Shown here: in pieces, positions 17,055 through 25,901 of the stretch
Layout: each line of letters opens with the position of its first letter
How positions within the stretch are numbered: the stretch's first letter is position 1
Assembly: GCF_938074695.1 (NCBI RefSeq)
Contig: NZ_CALJEM010000083.1
Coordinates: 1 to 36,178, forward strand
Source of the DNA: an uncultured Thermosynechococcus sp.
GTDB lineage: Bacteria > Cyanobacteriota > Cyanobacteriia > Thermosynechococcales > Thermosynechococcaceae
Length of the DNA: 36,178 nt
Direction of reading: 5' to 3'
The notes under the pieces: model-generated
What the model was told of the DNA's origin: nothing
The model's database searches: none
What the model saw: only the letters and a program-made list of their open reading frames with translations
Translations under genes and position numbers: made by a program

Positions 17055-17879
17055 ATGCTTGCCAAACGAATTTTGCCCTGTTTGGATGTGAAGGCGGGTC
17101 GCGTTGTCAAGGGCGTGAACTTTGTCAACTTGCGCGATGCCGGCGATCCTGTGGAGCTGGCTCAGGCCTACAATGCCGCAGGTGCCGATGAGCTGGTGTT
17201 TCTCGATATTACAGCTACCCATGAGGAGCGCAATATCCTCATTGATGTTGTCTATCGCACAGCAGATCAGGTGTTTATTCCCCTGACGGTGGGGGGTGGC
17301 ATCCAGTCCCTCACGATGATCAAAGACCTGCTAAGAGCAGGGGCGGATAAGGTGAGTCTCAACTCGGCGGCAGTGCGGCAACCCGATCTCGTGAATCAGG
17401 CCAGCGATCGCTTTGGTGCCCAGTGTATTGTTGTTGCCATTGATGCGCGACGCGACCCCCACTGTGATCCGAGCCAACCCCGTTGGCAAGTGTATGTGCG
17501 GGGTGGACGGGAAGCCACCGGGCTGGATGCCGTGGAATGGGCAGTGGAAATGGCTAAGCGGGGCGCGGGGGAACTGCTGGTGACGAGTATGGATGCCGAT
17601 GGCACCCAGGCGGGCTACGACCTCGCATTGACGCGGGCGATCGCCGAGCGGGTGGAAATTCCTGTCATTGCCTCCGGGGGGGCGGGCACCTGTGAGCATA
17701 TTCGCGCTGCCCTTGTGGAAGGGAAAGCAGAGGCGGCACTCTTAGCCTCGCTTCTGCACTATGGCCAACTGACGATCGCCCAAATTAAGAGCTATCTGCA
17801 GCAGCACCACGTGCCGGTGCGCCAAGAGGAACCAGAGGGGCTAGAGGATCGGGCTAAAACGGCCAAGTCCAGTGGCTAA
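17055..17879 (+). CDS. hisF: Imidazole glycerol phosphate synthase, cyclase subunit
   Basis: A 274-residue TIM barrel that, with the glutaminase HisH, makes imidazole glycerol phosphate and AICAR in histidine synthesis. The catalytic Asp11 is in [14 protein letters not shown] and the second catalytic Asp in VVAIDARR (about 131). Phosphate-binding loops PLTVGGGI and VIASGGAGT are intact, as is the [17 protein letters not shown] segment. A perfect AAGGAGG stands before the ATG. The last about 20 residues ([17 protein letters not shown]) extend past the usual end. The final 26 bases overlap the end of the convergent phosphoketolase gene. HisH is not in the window. Confidence 0.97.
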   Translation: MLAKRILPCLDVKAGRVVKGVNFVNLRDAGDPVELAQAYNAAGADELVFLDITATHEERNILIDVVYRTADQVFIPLTVGGGIQSLTMIKDLLRAGADKVSLNSAAVRQPDLVNQASDRFGAQCIVVAIDARRDPHCDPSQPRWQVYVRGGREATGLDAVEWAVEMAKRGAGELLVTSMDADGTQAGYDLALTRAIAERVEIPVIASGGAGTCEHIRAALVEGKAEAALLASLLHYGQLTIAQIKSYLQQHHVPVRQEEPEGLEDRAKTAKSSG

Positions 17880-20292
17880 ACTCCGGCTTGTCCACACCGT
17901 GCTCGTAGGCGTAGTTGCGGGCTTCAATTTGCATGTTGCGGAATTTTTCCTTGGCATGGGCACCCGCCACCTGAAGATGGGGGAGGCGATCAATGGCATC
18001 AATGGCCAGACTAAAGCGATCAATCTCATTGTTGATGGCCAGCTCTAGGGGAGTGTTGATGTTGCCCTTTTCCTTGTAGCCGCGCACGTGCAGATTGCGG
18101 TGATTGTGGCGACGATAGGCCAAGCGGTGGATCAGCCACGGATAGCCATGGAAGTTGAAGATAATTGGGCGATCAAGGGTGAATAGGCTATCGAAGTCGC
18201 GATCGCTGAGGCCGTGGGGGTGCTCGGTTTCGGGTTGCAGCTTAAAGAGATCCACCACATTGATATAGCGAATCTTCAGCTCTGGAAACTCCTGCCGCAG
18301 AAGGGCGATCGCCGCCAACGCCTCTTGGGTGGGAATATCCCCGGCGCTGGCCATCACCAGATCCGGCTCACAGCCTTGATCATTGCTTGCCCAGTCCCAA
18401 ATCCCTAATCCCTTCGTGCAGTGAACAATAGCTTGCTCCATCGTCATGTACTGTAGGTGCAACTGCTTGTCAGAAACAATCACATTCACATAGTTTTTGC
18501 TCCGCAGGCAGTGATCCGCCACCGACAGCAGGGAGTTGACATCGGGGGGCAGGTAAATCCGCGTCACCTTAGCACTCTTATTGCAGACAATATCCAAAAA
18601 TCCCGGATCTTGGTGGGTAAAGCCATTGTGGTCCTGCCGCCACACCGTTGACGTAATCAACAGATTCAAAGAAGCAATATCGGCACGCCAGGAGAGTTCA
18701 TTGCAAATGCTCAACCATTTGGCGTGTTGGTTAAACATCGAGTCAATCACATGGACAAAGGATTCATAGGTGGAGAAGAACCCATGCCGACCCGTGAGCA
18801 GATAGCCCTCCAGCATGCCCTCCATGGTGTGCTCACTGAGCATTTCAATGACACGACCATTGGGGGACAATTCACCGCCATCGGCATCCTCCTCAAAGTA
18901 TTCCGCAATCCAGAATTTCTTACTGACCTCGTAAATAGCATTGAGTTTATTGGAGGTATTTTCATCGGGACCAAAGACGCGGAAATTGGTCATGTTATTG
19001 CGCATCACATCCCGCAGAAAGACCCCCAAGGGACGGGTATTCTCCACCTCAATTTGCGCCGGTTTCTCAACCGTAATGCCGTACTGCCGGAAGTCGGGCA
19101 TTTTCAAATCCTTGCGCAGTAGTCCACCATTGGCGTGGGGATTCATGCCCATACGGTAGTTGCCCGTGGGTGCTAAAGCCTTGAGTTCAGGGCGGAATGT
19201 CCCATTCTCATCAAAGAGTTCTTCGGGACGGTAACTGCGCAGCCAGTTTTCCAAGAGCTTGAGGTTTTCAGGGTTGGTGTGGACATCAGCTAGGGGCACT
19301 TGGTGTGCTCGCCAGAAGCCTTCTACTTTGTGGCCATTCACTTCCGCAGGGCCTGTCCAACCTTTGGGGGTACGCAGCACAATCATGGGCCAACGGGGTA
19401 AGGTGGTAACCCCCTCTTCGCGCGCCGCCCGTTGAATCTCCTTAATTCTAGTCACGCAGTAGTCAAGGGTAGCCGCCATGGCTTGGTGCATTGAGGGGCG
19501 ATCGGAACCTTCCACAAAGCAGGGTTCATACCCTAAGCCTCGGAAATAGTTCTCCAAATCCTGATGGGGAATCCGTGCCAGAATCGTGGGGTTGTTAATC
19601 TTGTAGCCATTCAGGTTAAGAATCGGCAAAACCGCTCCATCCCGCGCCGGATTGAGGAACTTATTGATATGCCATGAGGTGGCCAAAGGCCCCGTTTCTG
19701 CTTCACCGTCGCCAACTACTGCTGCCACAATTAAATCAGGGTTATCAAAGGCCGCACCGCAGGCATGGGAGAGGACATAGCCCAGTTCTCCCCCTTCATG
19801 AATCGAGCCGGGCGTTTCGGGGGTGCAGTGGCTACCAATGCCGCCGGGGAAGGAGAATTGCTTGAAGAATTTTTTCAGGCCCTGAGCATCCTCACTAATG
19901 TCGTGGTAAATCTCGGTGTAACTGCCCTCAAGGTAAACGGGTGCTAAGACCCCCGGTGCCCCATGGCCAGGGCCGGCAAGAAAAATCACCTCCTGTTGGT
20001 ACTTTTTAATAATGCGATTGAGGTGAAGATAGCAAAAGGCCAGACCCGGACTCGCTCCCCAGTGACCGAGGAGACGTTTTTTGATGTGTTCCGGCTTGAG
20101 GGGTTCTCTAAGCAGGGGGTTATCGAGTAAATAGATCATGCCCACGGCCAGATAGTTACAGGCGCGGAAGAAGGCATCCATGGCCTCAACTTCACTCTCA
20201 CTCAAGGGTTGTCCTTGAATCGTGGCGCGAGCAGGCCCAAAAGCATGAATATCATCGGTGAGTTCAGCGGGACGGGGAGGAGAGCTAACCAT
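17854..20292 (-). CDS. xfp: Phosphoketolase (xylulose-5-P/fructose-6-P)
   Basis: An 812-residue thiamine-diphosphate enzyme that splits xylulose-5-P or fructose-6-P with phosphate into acetyl-P plus a triose or tetrose phosphate. N-terminal [19 protein letters not shown] and GPGHGAPG, the cofactor motif [14 protein letters not shown], the SFPGGIGSH segment and the central [13 protein letters not shown], plus C-terminal [14 protein letters not shown], are all family signatures. The length is full. In cyanobacteria this gives a carbon-saving bypass from the Calvin and pentose-phosphate cycles to acetyl units. The ATG at 20292 has GAGG about 7 bases upstream. It is convergent with hisF (26-base overlap); the 247-base region upstream is its likely promoter, although no clear boxes are visible. 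Confidence 0.97.
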   Translation of the reverse strand: MVSSPPRPAELTDDIHAFGPARATIQGQPLSESEVEAMDAFFRACNYLAVGMIYLLDNPLLREPLKPEHIKKRLLGHWGASPGLAFCYLHLNRIIKKYQQEVIFLAGPGHGAPGVLAPVYLEGSYTEIYHDISEDAQGLKKFFKQFSFPGGIGSHCTPETPGSIHEGGELGYVLSHACGAAFDNPDLIVAAVVGDGEAETGPLATSWHINKFLNPARDGAVLPILNLNGYKINNPTILARIPHQDLENYFRGLGYEPCFVEGSDRPSMHQAMAATLDYCVTRIKEIQRAAREEGVTTLPRWPMIVLRTPKGWTGPAEVNGHKVEGFWRAHQVPLADVHTNPENLKLLENWLRSYRPEELFDENGTFRPELKALAPTGNYRMGMNPHANGGLLRKDLKMPDFRQYGITVEKPAQIEVENTRPLGVFLRDVMRNNMTNFRVFGPDENTSNKLNAIYEVSKKFWIAEYFEEDADGGELSPNGRVIEMLSEHTMEGMLEGYLLTGRHGFFSTYESFVHVIDSMFNQHAKWLSICNELSWRADIASLNLLITSTVWRQDHNGFTHQDPGFLDIVCNKSAKVTRIYLPPDVNSLLSVADHCLRSKNYVNVIVSDKQLHLQYMTMEQAIVHCTKGLGIWDWASNDQGCEPDLVMASAGDIPTQEALAAIALLRQEFPELKIRYINVVDLFKLQPETEHPHGLSDRDFDSLFTLDRPIIFNFHGYPWLIHRLAYRRHNHRNLHVRGYKEKGNINTPLELAINNEIDRFSLAIDAIDRLPHLQVAGAHAKEKFRNMQIEARNYAYEHGVDKPEFSHWTWPF

Positions 20293-20443
20293 ACAGTATC
20301 CTCGTCAAGTGAGCATGGGTATCCAGAAAATCCGCCGCGATCAATCGATCCACGGGCCAACGTATTCAAAAGAGTCCACGGCTTACTAAAAGTACTTGCT
20401 AATGAGGGACACATCCTAGACCATCGTCTTTCGCCTACAGCCC

Positions 20444-20455
20444 CATCCTAGGATG
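20444..20455. promoter_or_regulatory. 12-bp perfect palindrome in the xfp upstream region
   Basis: CATCCTAGGATG is a perfect palindrome in the 20293-20539 gap between tatD and xfp, about 150 bases before the xfp ATG. It is not followed by a T-run, so it is not a terminator; it could be an operator site or chance. Nothing else stands out in this gap. Confidence 0.25.
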
Positions 20456-20539
20456 TTAGAAAGGTCGAGCTGGCAAATACCCTAGATCTTTTAACAACGT
20501 GGTGAAACTTTTGAGTTGAGCTGTGGAAGGGTTGGGGAT

Positions 20540-21337
20540 TTAGAGGGCCAGTTCAGCAGGGAGGGGTAAACGAAAGAGATTACAGGCGTTGAGGGTCGTC
20601 TGCCGTTCTAATTCTAAAAGATCGCACTGTCGTAGTCGGGCGACAGCTTCGGCCACAAAACGCACATAGCTGGGTTCATTGCGTTTTTCGCCCCGTTTGG
20701 GCACAGGAGCAAGGAAGGGGCAATCGGTTTCCACAAGCAGGCGATCGCCGGGAACCATCTGTGCCGAGGCATGGATTTGTTTAGCGTTCTTAAAGGTGAC
20801 CGTGCCGCTAAAGCTAATAAACAGGCCAAGGTCGAGGAACCATTCAGTTTCTTCGGGGGTACCGCCCCAGCAGTGCATTACTCCTAGAACACGCCCGCGA
20901 TCGCGAGCAAATTGCTGAAGCAAATCTCGTGCGGCGGCCGCTGCCTCCCGACAGTGAATGATAACGGGGAGGTTCAACGCGTGAGCCACCTCTAACTGTG
21001 CCCAAAAGGCAGCTTCCTGCTCCTCGCGGTTTGTGGCTTTGTAAAAATCTAGACCTGTTTCGCCAATGGCTACGACCTTGGGATCACTGGCCGCAAGGCT
21101 GGCAATTTTATCTTTAAGATCGGGCTGCCACTGTTCCGTCTCCAAGGGATGCAGCCCCACGGCCATAAAGAGTTCGGGAAATTGAGCTGCAAGGCGTTGG
21201 ATAGTGGGAAATTCCCTGGGTTCAACGCAGGAATGTACCAGCCCCACCACCCCCGTCGATCGCCAGCGCTCAGCCACTGCCTCCAGATCGGGCGCGTACT
21301 CCGGAAAGTTGAGATGGACGTGGGTATCCACCAACAT
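20540..21337 (-). CDS. tatD: TatD-family metal-dependent DNase/hydrolase
   Basis: A 265-residue amidohydrolase-fold protein. The metal-binding motif [11 protein letters not shown] begins at residue 4, GETGLDFYK is the Glu site, IIHCREA and MHCWGG supply further His ligands, and [12 protein letters not shown] holds the C-terminal Asp. These proteins are 3'-5' exonucleases or nucleotide hydrolases in DNA repair or RNA turnover; the exact substrate is not determined by sequence. Its ATG is 5 bases after the rpsT stop and lacks a good Shine-Dalgarno, so translation is probably coupled to rpsT. Confidence 0.94.
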   Translation of the reverse strand: MLVDTHVHLNFPEYAPDLEAVAERWRSTGVVGLVHSCVEPREFPTIQRLAAQFPELFMAVGLHPLETEQWQPDLKDKIASLAASDPKVVAIGETGLDFYKATNREEQEAAFWAQLEVAHALNLPVIIHCREAAAAARDLLQQFARDRGRVLGVMHCWGGTPEETEWFLDLGLFISFSGTVTFKNAKQIHASAQMVPGDRLLVETDCPFLAPVPKRGEKRNEPSYVRFVAEAVARLRQCDLLELERQTTLNACNLFRLPLPAELAL

Positions 21338-21342
21338 GGGGA

Positions 21343-21639
21343 TTAGGCAGCCGGTTGCAGCGTTTTGCTCAGGATACGGGCTAGACGGGCTTTCCGACGG
21401 GCACCGGTGTTGCGATGGAGAACGCCGCGCTTTACGGCTTTGTCAATTTTGCTGTAGGCCAAGTTCATTCTGTGGTGCACTTCTGCTAGCTTTTCTGGGG
21501 TTGGCTCAGCACTATACTCACTCACGGCCTTCAAAAAGTTTTTAATCAGTGTCCGCACCGCCGAGCGATAGGCTTTGTTACGCAGACGGTTGCGCTCGGC
21601 AATTTGGGCACGTTTAGCGGCAGATTTAATGTTAGCCAC
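21343..21639 (-). CDS. rpsT: 30S ribosomal protein S20
   Basis: A 98-residue basic helical protein; [23 protein letters not shown] and the [18 protein letters not shown] tail are diagnostic. It binds 16S rRNA early in small-subunit assembly. The start codon is GTG at 21639, with AGGTGA close upstream; the inefficient codon is typical of S20 genes and could support autoregulation. Own promoter at 21681-21708. Confidence 0.98.
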   Translation of the reverse strand: MANIKSAAKRAQIAERNRLRNKAYRSAVRTLIKNFLKAVSEYSAEPTPEKLAEVHHRMNLAYSKIDKAVKRGVLHRNTGARRKARLARILSKTLQPAA

Positions 21640-21680
21640 AGGTCACCTGATGATCAATCACACGTTAAGAACAAATAATC

Positions 21681-21708
21681 ATTATAACCGTTGGCTGAGG
21701 GATCGCAA
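21681..21708 (-). promoter_or_regulatory. rpsT promoter inside the 3' end of larB
   Basis: On the minus strand TTGCGA (21703-21708) and TATAAT (21681-21686) are spaced 16 bases apart. The -10 box overlaps the larB stop codon. This would give a 30-odd base leader for rpsT-tatD. Confidence 0.6.
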
Positions 21709-22443
21709 GATCTTGGCCGCCAGCATTGCCGCCCCAAAGCCATTGTCAATATTGACAACACCAATGCCGGGGGCACAGGAGTTGAGCATGGTCAGCAGCG
21801 CTGCCAAGCCCCCAAAGTTGGCGCCATAGCCCACACTGGTGGGGACAGCAATAACAGGGACGGACACCAGCCCCGCCACCACACTGGGCAGTGCCCCCTC
21901 CATGCCGGCCACCACAATGAGCACAGCCATCTCCTCAAGGCGATCGCGCACACTCAGCAGGCGATGAATGCCCGCTACGCCCACATCCCAAAACCGTTCC
22001 ACTGGGAACCCGCAGAGTTGCAAGGTAATGGCTGCCTCTTCGGCCACGGGCAAATCCGCGGTACCCGCACAGACCAAGCCCACTTGCAGTGGGGATTGGG
22101 GCGGCAAAATGGGCGCCGTACTACAAATTTGGGCTTTCTCGAAATAGTGCAGCCCGCCAAGGCGGGATCGCACTGCCTCAAAGACCTCCGGGGAAATGCG
22201 CGTGGCCAGCACACAGGGATAGTGGGGACGCATTCGCTCCAAGATTTCGGCAATCTGCTGCGGTGTCTTACCGGGTCCCCAAATCACCTCTGGAAAGCCC
22301 GTGCGCTGCTGTCGCTGGTGGTCAATCCGCGCAAAATCGCCAATGGGTTCGTAGGTGAGGTGTTGCAGTTGGCGATAGGCGGCTTCTACGCTCAGTTGCC
22401 CGTGGGCGATCGCCGTCAAAATCTGCCGTAGTGAATCGGGCAT
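21682..22443 (-). CDS. larB: LarB, nickel-pincer cofactor biosynthesis carboxylase
   Basis: A 253-residue protein with an N-terminal helical region (1-60) and a PurE/AIR-carboxylase-like domain (about 115-245). VCAGTADLPVAEEA, VVAGMEGALPSVVAGL, VPTSVGYGA and VVNIDNGFGA are the LarB blocks. LarB carboxylates and hydrolyses nicotinic acid adenine dinucleotide in the first step of nickel-pincer nucleotide formation, used by lactate racemase and related LarA enzymes. larC, larE and larA are not in this window, so the rest of the pathway must be elsewhere or absent. Its ATG directly follows the TAA of the S2P-like gene, and its Shine-Dalgarno GGAGG lies within that gene, so translation is coupled. 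Confidence 0.92.
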   Translation of the reverse strand: MPDSLRQILTAIAHGQLSVEAAYRQLQHLTYEPIGDFARIDHQRQQRTGFPEVIWGPGKTPQQIAEILERMRPHYPCVLATRISPEVFEAVRSRLGGLHYFEKAQICSTAPILPPQSPLQVGLVCAGTADLPVAEEAAITLQLCGFPVERFWDVGVAGIHRLLSVRDRLEEMAVLIVVAGMEGALPSVVAGLVSVPVIAVPTSVGYGANFGGLAALLTMLNSCAPGIGVVNIDNGFGAAMLAAKILRSLSQRL

Positions 22444-23910
22444 TTAGCCTCCGATGCCTAACCGTCCTGCCAGCCCCGGTGCCATGGGGATTAGGGTGGC
22501 CGCCATTAAGAATAACAGCAACAGACCAAGACCGGCGCGGGTATCCTCCGGTTCTGTGATCTCATCGAGACTGGGCTGATCCACCTCCCGCTGCAACAGG
22601 AGAATCACCAGCGCCCAATACAGGGCCAAGGGGTTGACGATCGCCACTAGGCCCAAGATCACAAGGGTAATAATCGTCAGTCGCCTCGCAGTTTTGGTGC
22701 CGTAAATGGCTTGAATAATACGTCCGCCATCCAGTTGCCCCGCCGGCATTAAGTTCAGGGCGGTCATGATCAGGCCTAACCAACCCAGAATGACCAAGGG
22801 ATGCACCGTCACCACTTCGCTTTGCAACTGCTGACCCAAAAAGAGCTTGGCGATCGTCCCCACCAAAATTGAGCCTTGAAAAAAGAGAGTCGGCACCTCC
22901 CAGCCCTGACTTGTGGGCGAGAGGACAAGGCCAAGGCTCAACAGCAGCAGGGAAACTCCACCGGCGGCGATCGCCCCCGCTGCGCCAATGTCAAAGAGCT
23001 GGCTGCGATTGGCAAGGAAAGATTCAATACGGGTCATGGCACCAAATGTCCCCAACTGCCACGCCGGCAAAAAGATGGGCGGACCCAAGCGAGCTTGATA
23101 GCGTTTGGCCATAAACCAGTGGCCCAGTTCCCGCACGGCCGCAATGCCCAAAAGGCCGAGGGCAAAGGGCAGCGATCGCTGGAAAAGGCCGGGGGTGGGA
23201 TTCCCCAGTAGGCTAAACCCCTGCAGAATAGCACTGGTCTCCAAACAGGTGCCGAGGGTAGCCACCGCCAAGAAAACCGCTGCCAGCTTCTGGAGAGTGC
23301 CGGAGCGAGCGGGTTCGGTGGTTATCGGCAAGATCACCACCATTGGCTTGCCCTCCCTATTGGGCACCATAAAGAGGCGATAGCGGTGGGGCAAGGCCGC
23401 TTGGAGGCGCTCTGTGAGCTGTTGATGGACAGTCTTAGCCTCACCGCGCAAATTCCCCGGACAGATCACCCCCCCCTTATAGGGGATGTAGTCGGTGGCA
23501 AAATAGGTATCCACACTAAAGATACTCTGAATGGCTTGCAGATCCTCAGCGGGAAGGGTTGGCTTTTCGGCAGCTTCGGCTGGGGTCGGCTGTGCGGCGG
23601 TAGCCTGCTCGAGTTCAGCACGGCCAGAGGAAGCAGGGGGCAGGGGCAGCTCGGCGGTGGCCGCCAGCGATCGCAACCAGCGTCCAAGGGCAATATAGGC
23701 CACAATGGAGAACACAAGGCCAAAGAGCACCGCCGCAAAGTTAATCCCAATCCCAAAGCTGAGACTGCCAAAGACCACCAGCCAAGGGAGCATCAAAACA
23801 AGGGTTTGCAGCCAAGCCACAATCCCCAGCTTGCCGTAGGGCAGGTTGCGGTACAGCCCCCACCCCAGTAGGGCGATCGCTCCCGCCAATAGACCTGCTG
23901 TAATAATCAT
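22444..23910 (-). CDS. Site-2 protease (M50/EGY) homologue with a degenerate HExxH motif
   Basis: A 488-residue polytopic membrane protein of the EGY-type site-2 protease family. It has N-terminal spans (about 1-20, 32-75), a soluble domain (about 85-205; IQSIFSVDTYFATDYIPYKGGVICPGNLRGEA-like region is typical for EGY relatives), and a membrane core (about 210-485). In place of HELGH it has R260-ELGH264: the first zinc-ligand His is Arg (CGG). The second motif, NLMPAGQLDGG with Asp394, is intact. The FGAMTRI segment also fits. As written it should not bind catalytic zinc normally, so it may be a pseudoprotease like plant EGY3. The start ATG at 23910 has GGGAGGTAA upstream; htpG lies 25 bases upstream and larB immediately downstream. 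Confidence 0.88.
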   Translation of the reverse strand: MIITAGLLAGAIALLGWGLYRNLPYGKLGIVAWLQTLVLMLPWLVVFGSLSFGIGINFAAVLFGLVFSIVAYIALGRWLRSLAATAELPLPPASSGRAELEQATAAQPTPAEAAEKPTLPAEDLQAIQSIFSVDTYFATDYIPYKGGVICPGNLRGEAKTVHQQLTERLQAALPHRYRLFMVPNREGKPMVVILPITTEPARSGTLQKLAAVFLAVATLGTCLETSAILQGFSLLGNPTPGLFQRSLPFALGLLGIAAVRELGHWFMAKRYQARLGPPIFLPAWQLGTFGAMTRIESFLANRSQLFDIGAAGAIAAGGVSLLLLSLGLVLSPTSQGWEVPTLFFQGSILVGTIAKLFLGQQLQSEVVTVHPLVILGWLGLIMTALNLMPAGQLDGGRIIQAIYGTKTARRLTIITLVILGLVAIVNPLALYWALVILLLQREVDQPSLDEITEPEDTRAGLGLLLLFLMAATLIPMAPGLAGRLGIGG

Positions 23911-23935
23911 GGGTTACCTCCCGCCTCTGCAAACG

Positions 23936-25864
23936 TTAGCGTGTGGCCAGAGTGGTCAATTGGGTCAGGACTTGACTGGCACGCTCCGTAAATTGCTGCA
24001 TACCATTCGCATCAAAGCCCCGCTGCGACATTAAGGCCAAATCGTAGATATACTGACACAGCTTCTCCACCAGTGCGCCGGTTTCTGAGGTGCCGCTGGT
24101 TTGGAGGATGGTGCCTTGATTGAGCTTGAGCAAATTTTCCACCAAGGGATGGGCGGTATTCACCACCAAGGTGTGCTCCTCCGGCAACTGGGCATTGGGT
24201 TGCTGCTGCATCATTGCCATCATTTCCCGCAGCCGCCGACTGGTTTCCGGCAACAGGATCATTGCCGGCGGTGCATCCGCCTTCAGCGCTTCCGTGCGGA
24301 TGGTTAATTTGGGCTTTTTCAGCACCGATTCAAAGAGTGCTTTAATTTGCTCACTGCGGGTTTTGTTCGTTGTCGGGTCAACGAGTTCCCTTTCTTTGGT
24401 TTTATCAATGAGGGTTTCATCCAATTCGGCATCCACCCGCAGGAACTTGACATCGCTATAGTTCTGCTCTAGCCACGGGATAAAGTGGGTATCAATGAAG
24501 CTGTCCATAAAGAGCACTTCAATCCCTTGGCTTTTGAGCAGTTGCACGTAGGTGGCCTGATTCACTTCGTCGGTGCAGTAATAGACGCGGTTGCCTTGGC
24601 GCGCCTTGTTGCGCTCGCGGTACTCCTTGAGCGTGGTATAGGTTTTGCCATCTACACAAATTCCGCCCTCTTTAGCCCATAAATCGTCGCTCTCTTTGGG
24701 GGTTAGCTCCGCAGTCGTGCGATAGATGAGAATATCCTCCACTTGTTTTTTGAATTTCTCATCGTTCATTGAGCCAAACTTGACAAAGGTGCCTAGGTCT
24801 TGCCAAGAGCGCACGTAGGCAGTAGGGTCTTCACGGTACAGTTCTTTGAGGCGATCGCCCACCTTCTTGGCAATGTAGTCGGCAATTTTGCGCACGGTGC
24901 GATCGTTTTGTAGGAAACTGCGAGAAACATTGAGGGGAATATCGGTACTGTCAATCACGCCCCGCAGCGGCAGCAAAAAGCGCGGGATGACCTCTTCACA
25001 GTTATCGCTGACAAAGACTTGATTGCAGTAGAGCTTAATTTGCCCCTTGGTGACATCAATATCGGGACGCAGCTTTGGAAAATAAAGAATCCCGTTCACC
25101 ACAAAGGGATAGTCGGTATTGAGGTGAACCCAGAGCAGGGGGTCTTCTTGGAAGGGATAGAGGTAGCGATAAAACTCCAGATATTCCTCTTTAGTGAGAC
25201 TGTTGGGGGCACTCTTCCAAGGGGCAATTTGTTTGTTAATCTGCTCCCCTTCAAGCTTGATGGGCACAGGCAAAAAGTCACAATACTTGCGCACCAGTTC
25301 GCGGATGCGGGCCGGCTCTAGGTACTCTAATTCACTCTCTTGGAGTGTTAGGGTCACGGTAGTGCCAACGCTGGTGCGCTCACCGTCAGAGAGAGTAAAT
25401 TCCGTGGAGCCATCGCAGGTCCAGTGCACGGGAACGGCACCTTCGCGGTAGGAGAGGGTATCAATTTCCACCCGTTCTGCCACCATAAAGGCGGAGTAAA
25501 ATCCCAAGCCAAAATGTCCAATAATGGCGTTTTCCCCTTCGCCTTTGTATTTTTGAACGAATTCCTCGGCGCTGGAGAAGGCCACTTGGGTAATGTACTT
25601 TTTCACCTCTTCGGCGGTCATGCCAATGCCATTGTCGGCGATCGCCAGCTTCTTGTTTTCTTTGTCAATCGTGATCGTCACTTCGGGGTGATCTACATCG
25701 CCGCTGTATTCCCCAGAGCGTGCCACCATGCGCAGTTTTTGAATGGCATCCACCGCATTGGAGACCAGTTCCCGCAGGAAAATCTCATGATCGGAGTAGA
25801 GCCACTTTTTAATGATTGGAAAGATATTCTCAGTGTGGATTGAAATGGTTCCCTGTTCCAACAT
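23936..25864 (-). CDS. htpG: Hsp90 chaperone HtpG
   Basis: A 642-residue Hsp90. The GHKL ATPase domain is at 1-220 (LRELVSNAVDAI, IADNGIGMT and GHFGLGFYSAFMVA are the N, G1 and G2 boxes), the middle domain about 230-500 has the catalytic-loop arginine in NVSRSFLQND, and a C-terminal dimerisation domain follows. Cyanobacterial HtpG is needed for heat and light stress and interacts with phycobilisome linkers and a haem enzyme, so hemW upstream (37-base gap) is a notable neighbour. The frame continues upstream to 25975 over the hemW end, but MLEQGTISIHTENIFPIIKK is the universal N-terminus, so the start is 25864. No CIRCE inverted repeat is seen before it. Confidence 0.97.
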   Translation of the reverse strand: MLEQGTISIHTENIFPIIKKWLYSDHEIFLRELVSNAVDAIQKLRMVARSGEYSGDVDHPEVTITIDKENKKLAIADNGIGMTAEEVKKYITQVAFSSAEEFVQKYKGEGENAIIGHFGLGFYSAFMVAERVEIDTLSYREGAVPVHWTCDGSTEFTLSDGERTSVGTTVTLTLQESELEYLEPARIRELVRKYCDFLPVPIKLEGEQINKQIAPWKSAPNSLTKEEYLEFYRYLYPFQEDPLLWVHLNTDYPFVVNGILYFPKLRPDIDVTKGQIKLYCNQVFVSDNCEEVIPRFLLPLRGVIDSTDIPLNVSRSFLQNDRTVRKIADYIAKKVGDRLKELYREDPTAYVRSWQDLGTFVKFGSMNDEKFKKQVEDILIYRTTAELTPKESDDLWAKEGGICVDGKTYTTLKEYRERNKARQGNRVYYCTDEVNQATYVQLLKSQGIEVLFMDSFIDTHFIPWLEQNYSDVKFLRVDAELDETLIDKTKERELVDPTTNKTRSEQIKALFESVLKKPKLTIRTEALKADAPPAMILLPETSRRLREMMAMMQQQPNAQLPEEHTLVVNTAHPLVENLLKLNQGTILQTSGTSETGALVEKLCQYIYDLALMSQRGFDANGMQQFTERASQVLTQLTTLATR

Positions 25865-25901
25865 GATGTTTCCCGTGAGTGCATTCTTGGTCAGACAACT
25901 T

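Noticed and set aside
21691-22431. 246-codon plus-strand frame
   Set aside because: It mirrors larB, whose conserved blocks are unmistakable; the frame is rich in His and Gln from antisense of common codons.
25424-25843. 139-codon plus-strand frame
   Set aside because: It is antisense to the ATPase domain of htpG and has no independent features.
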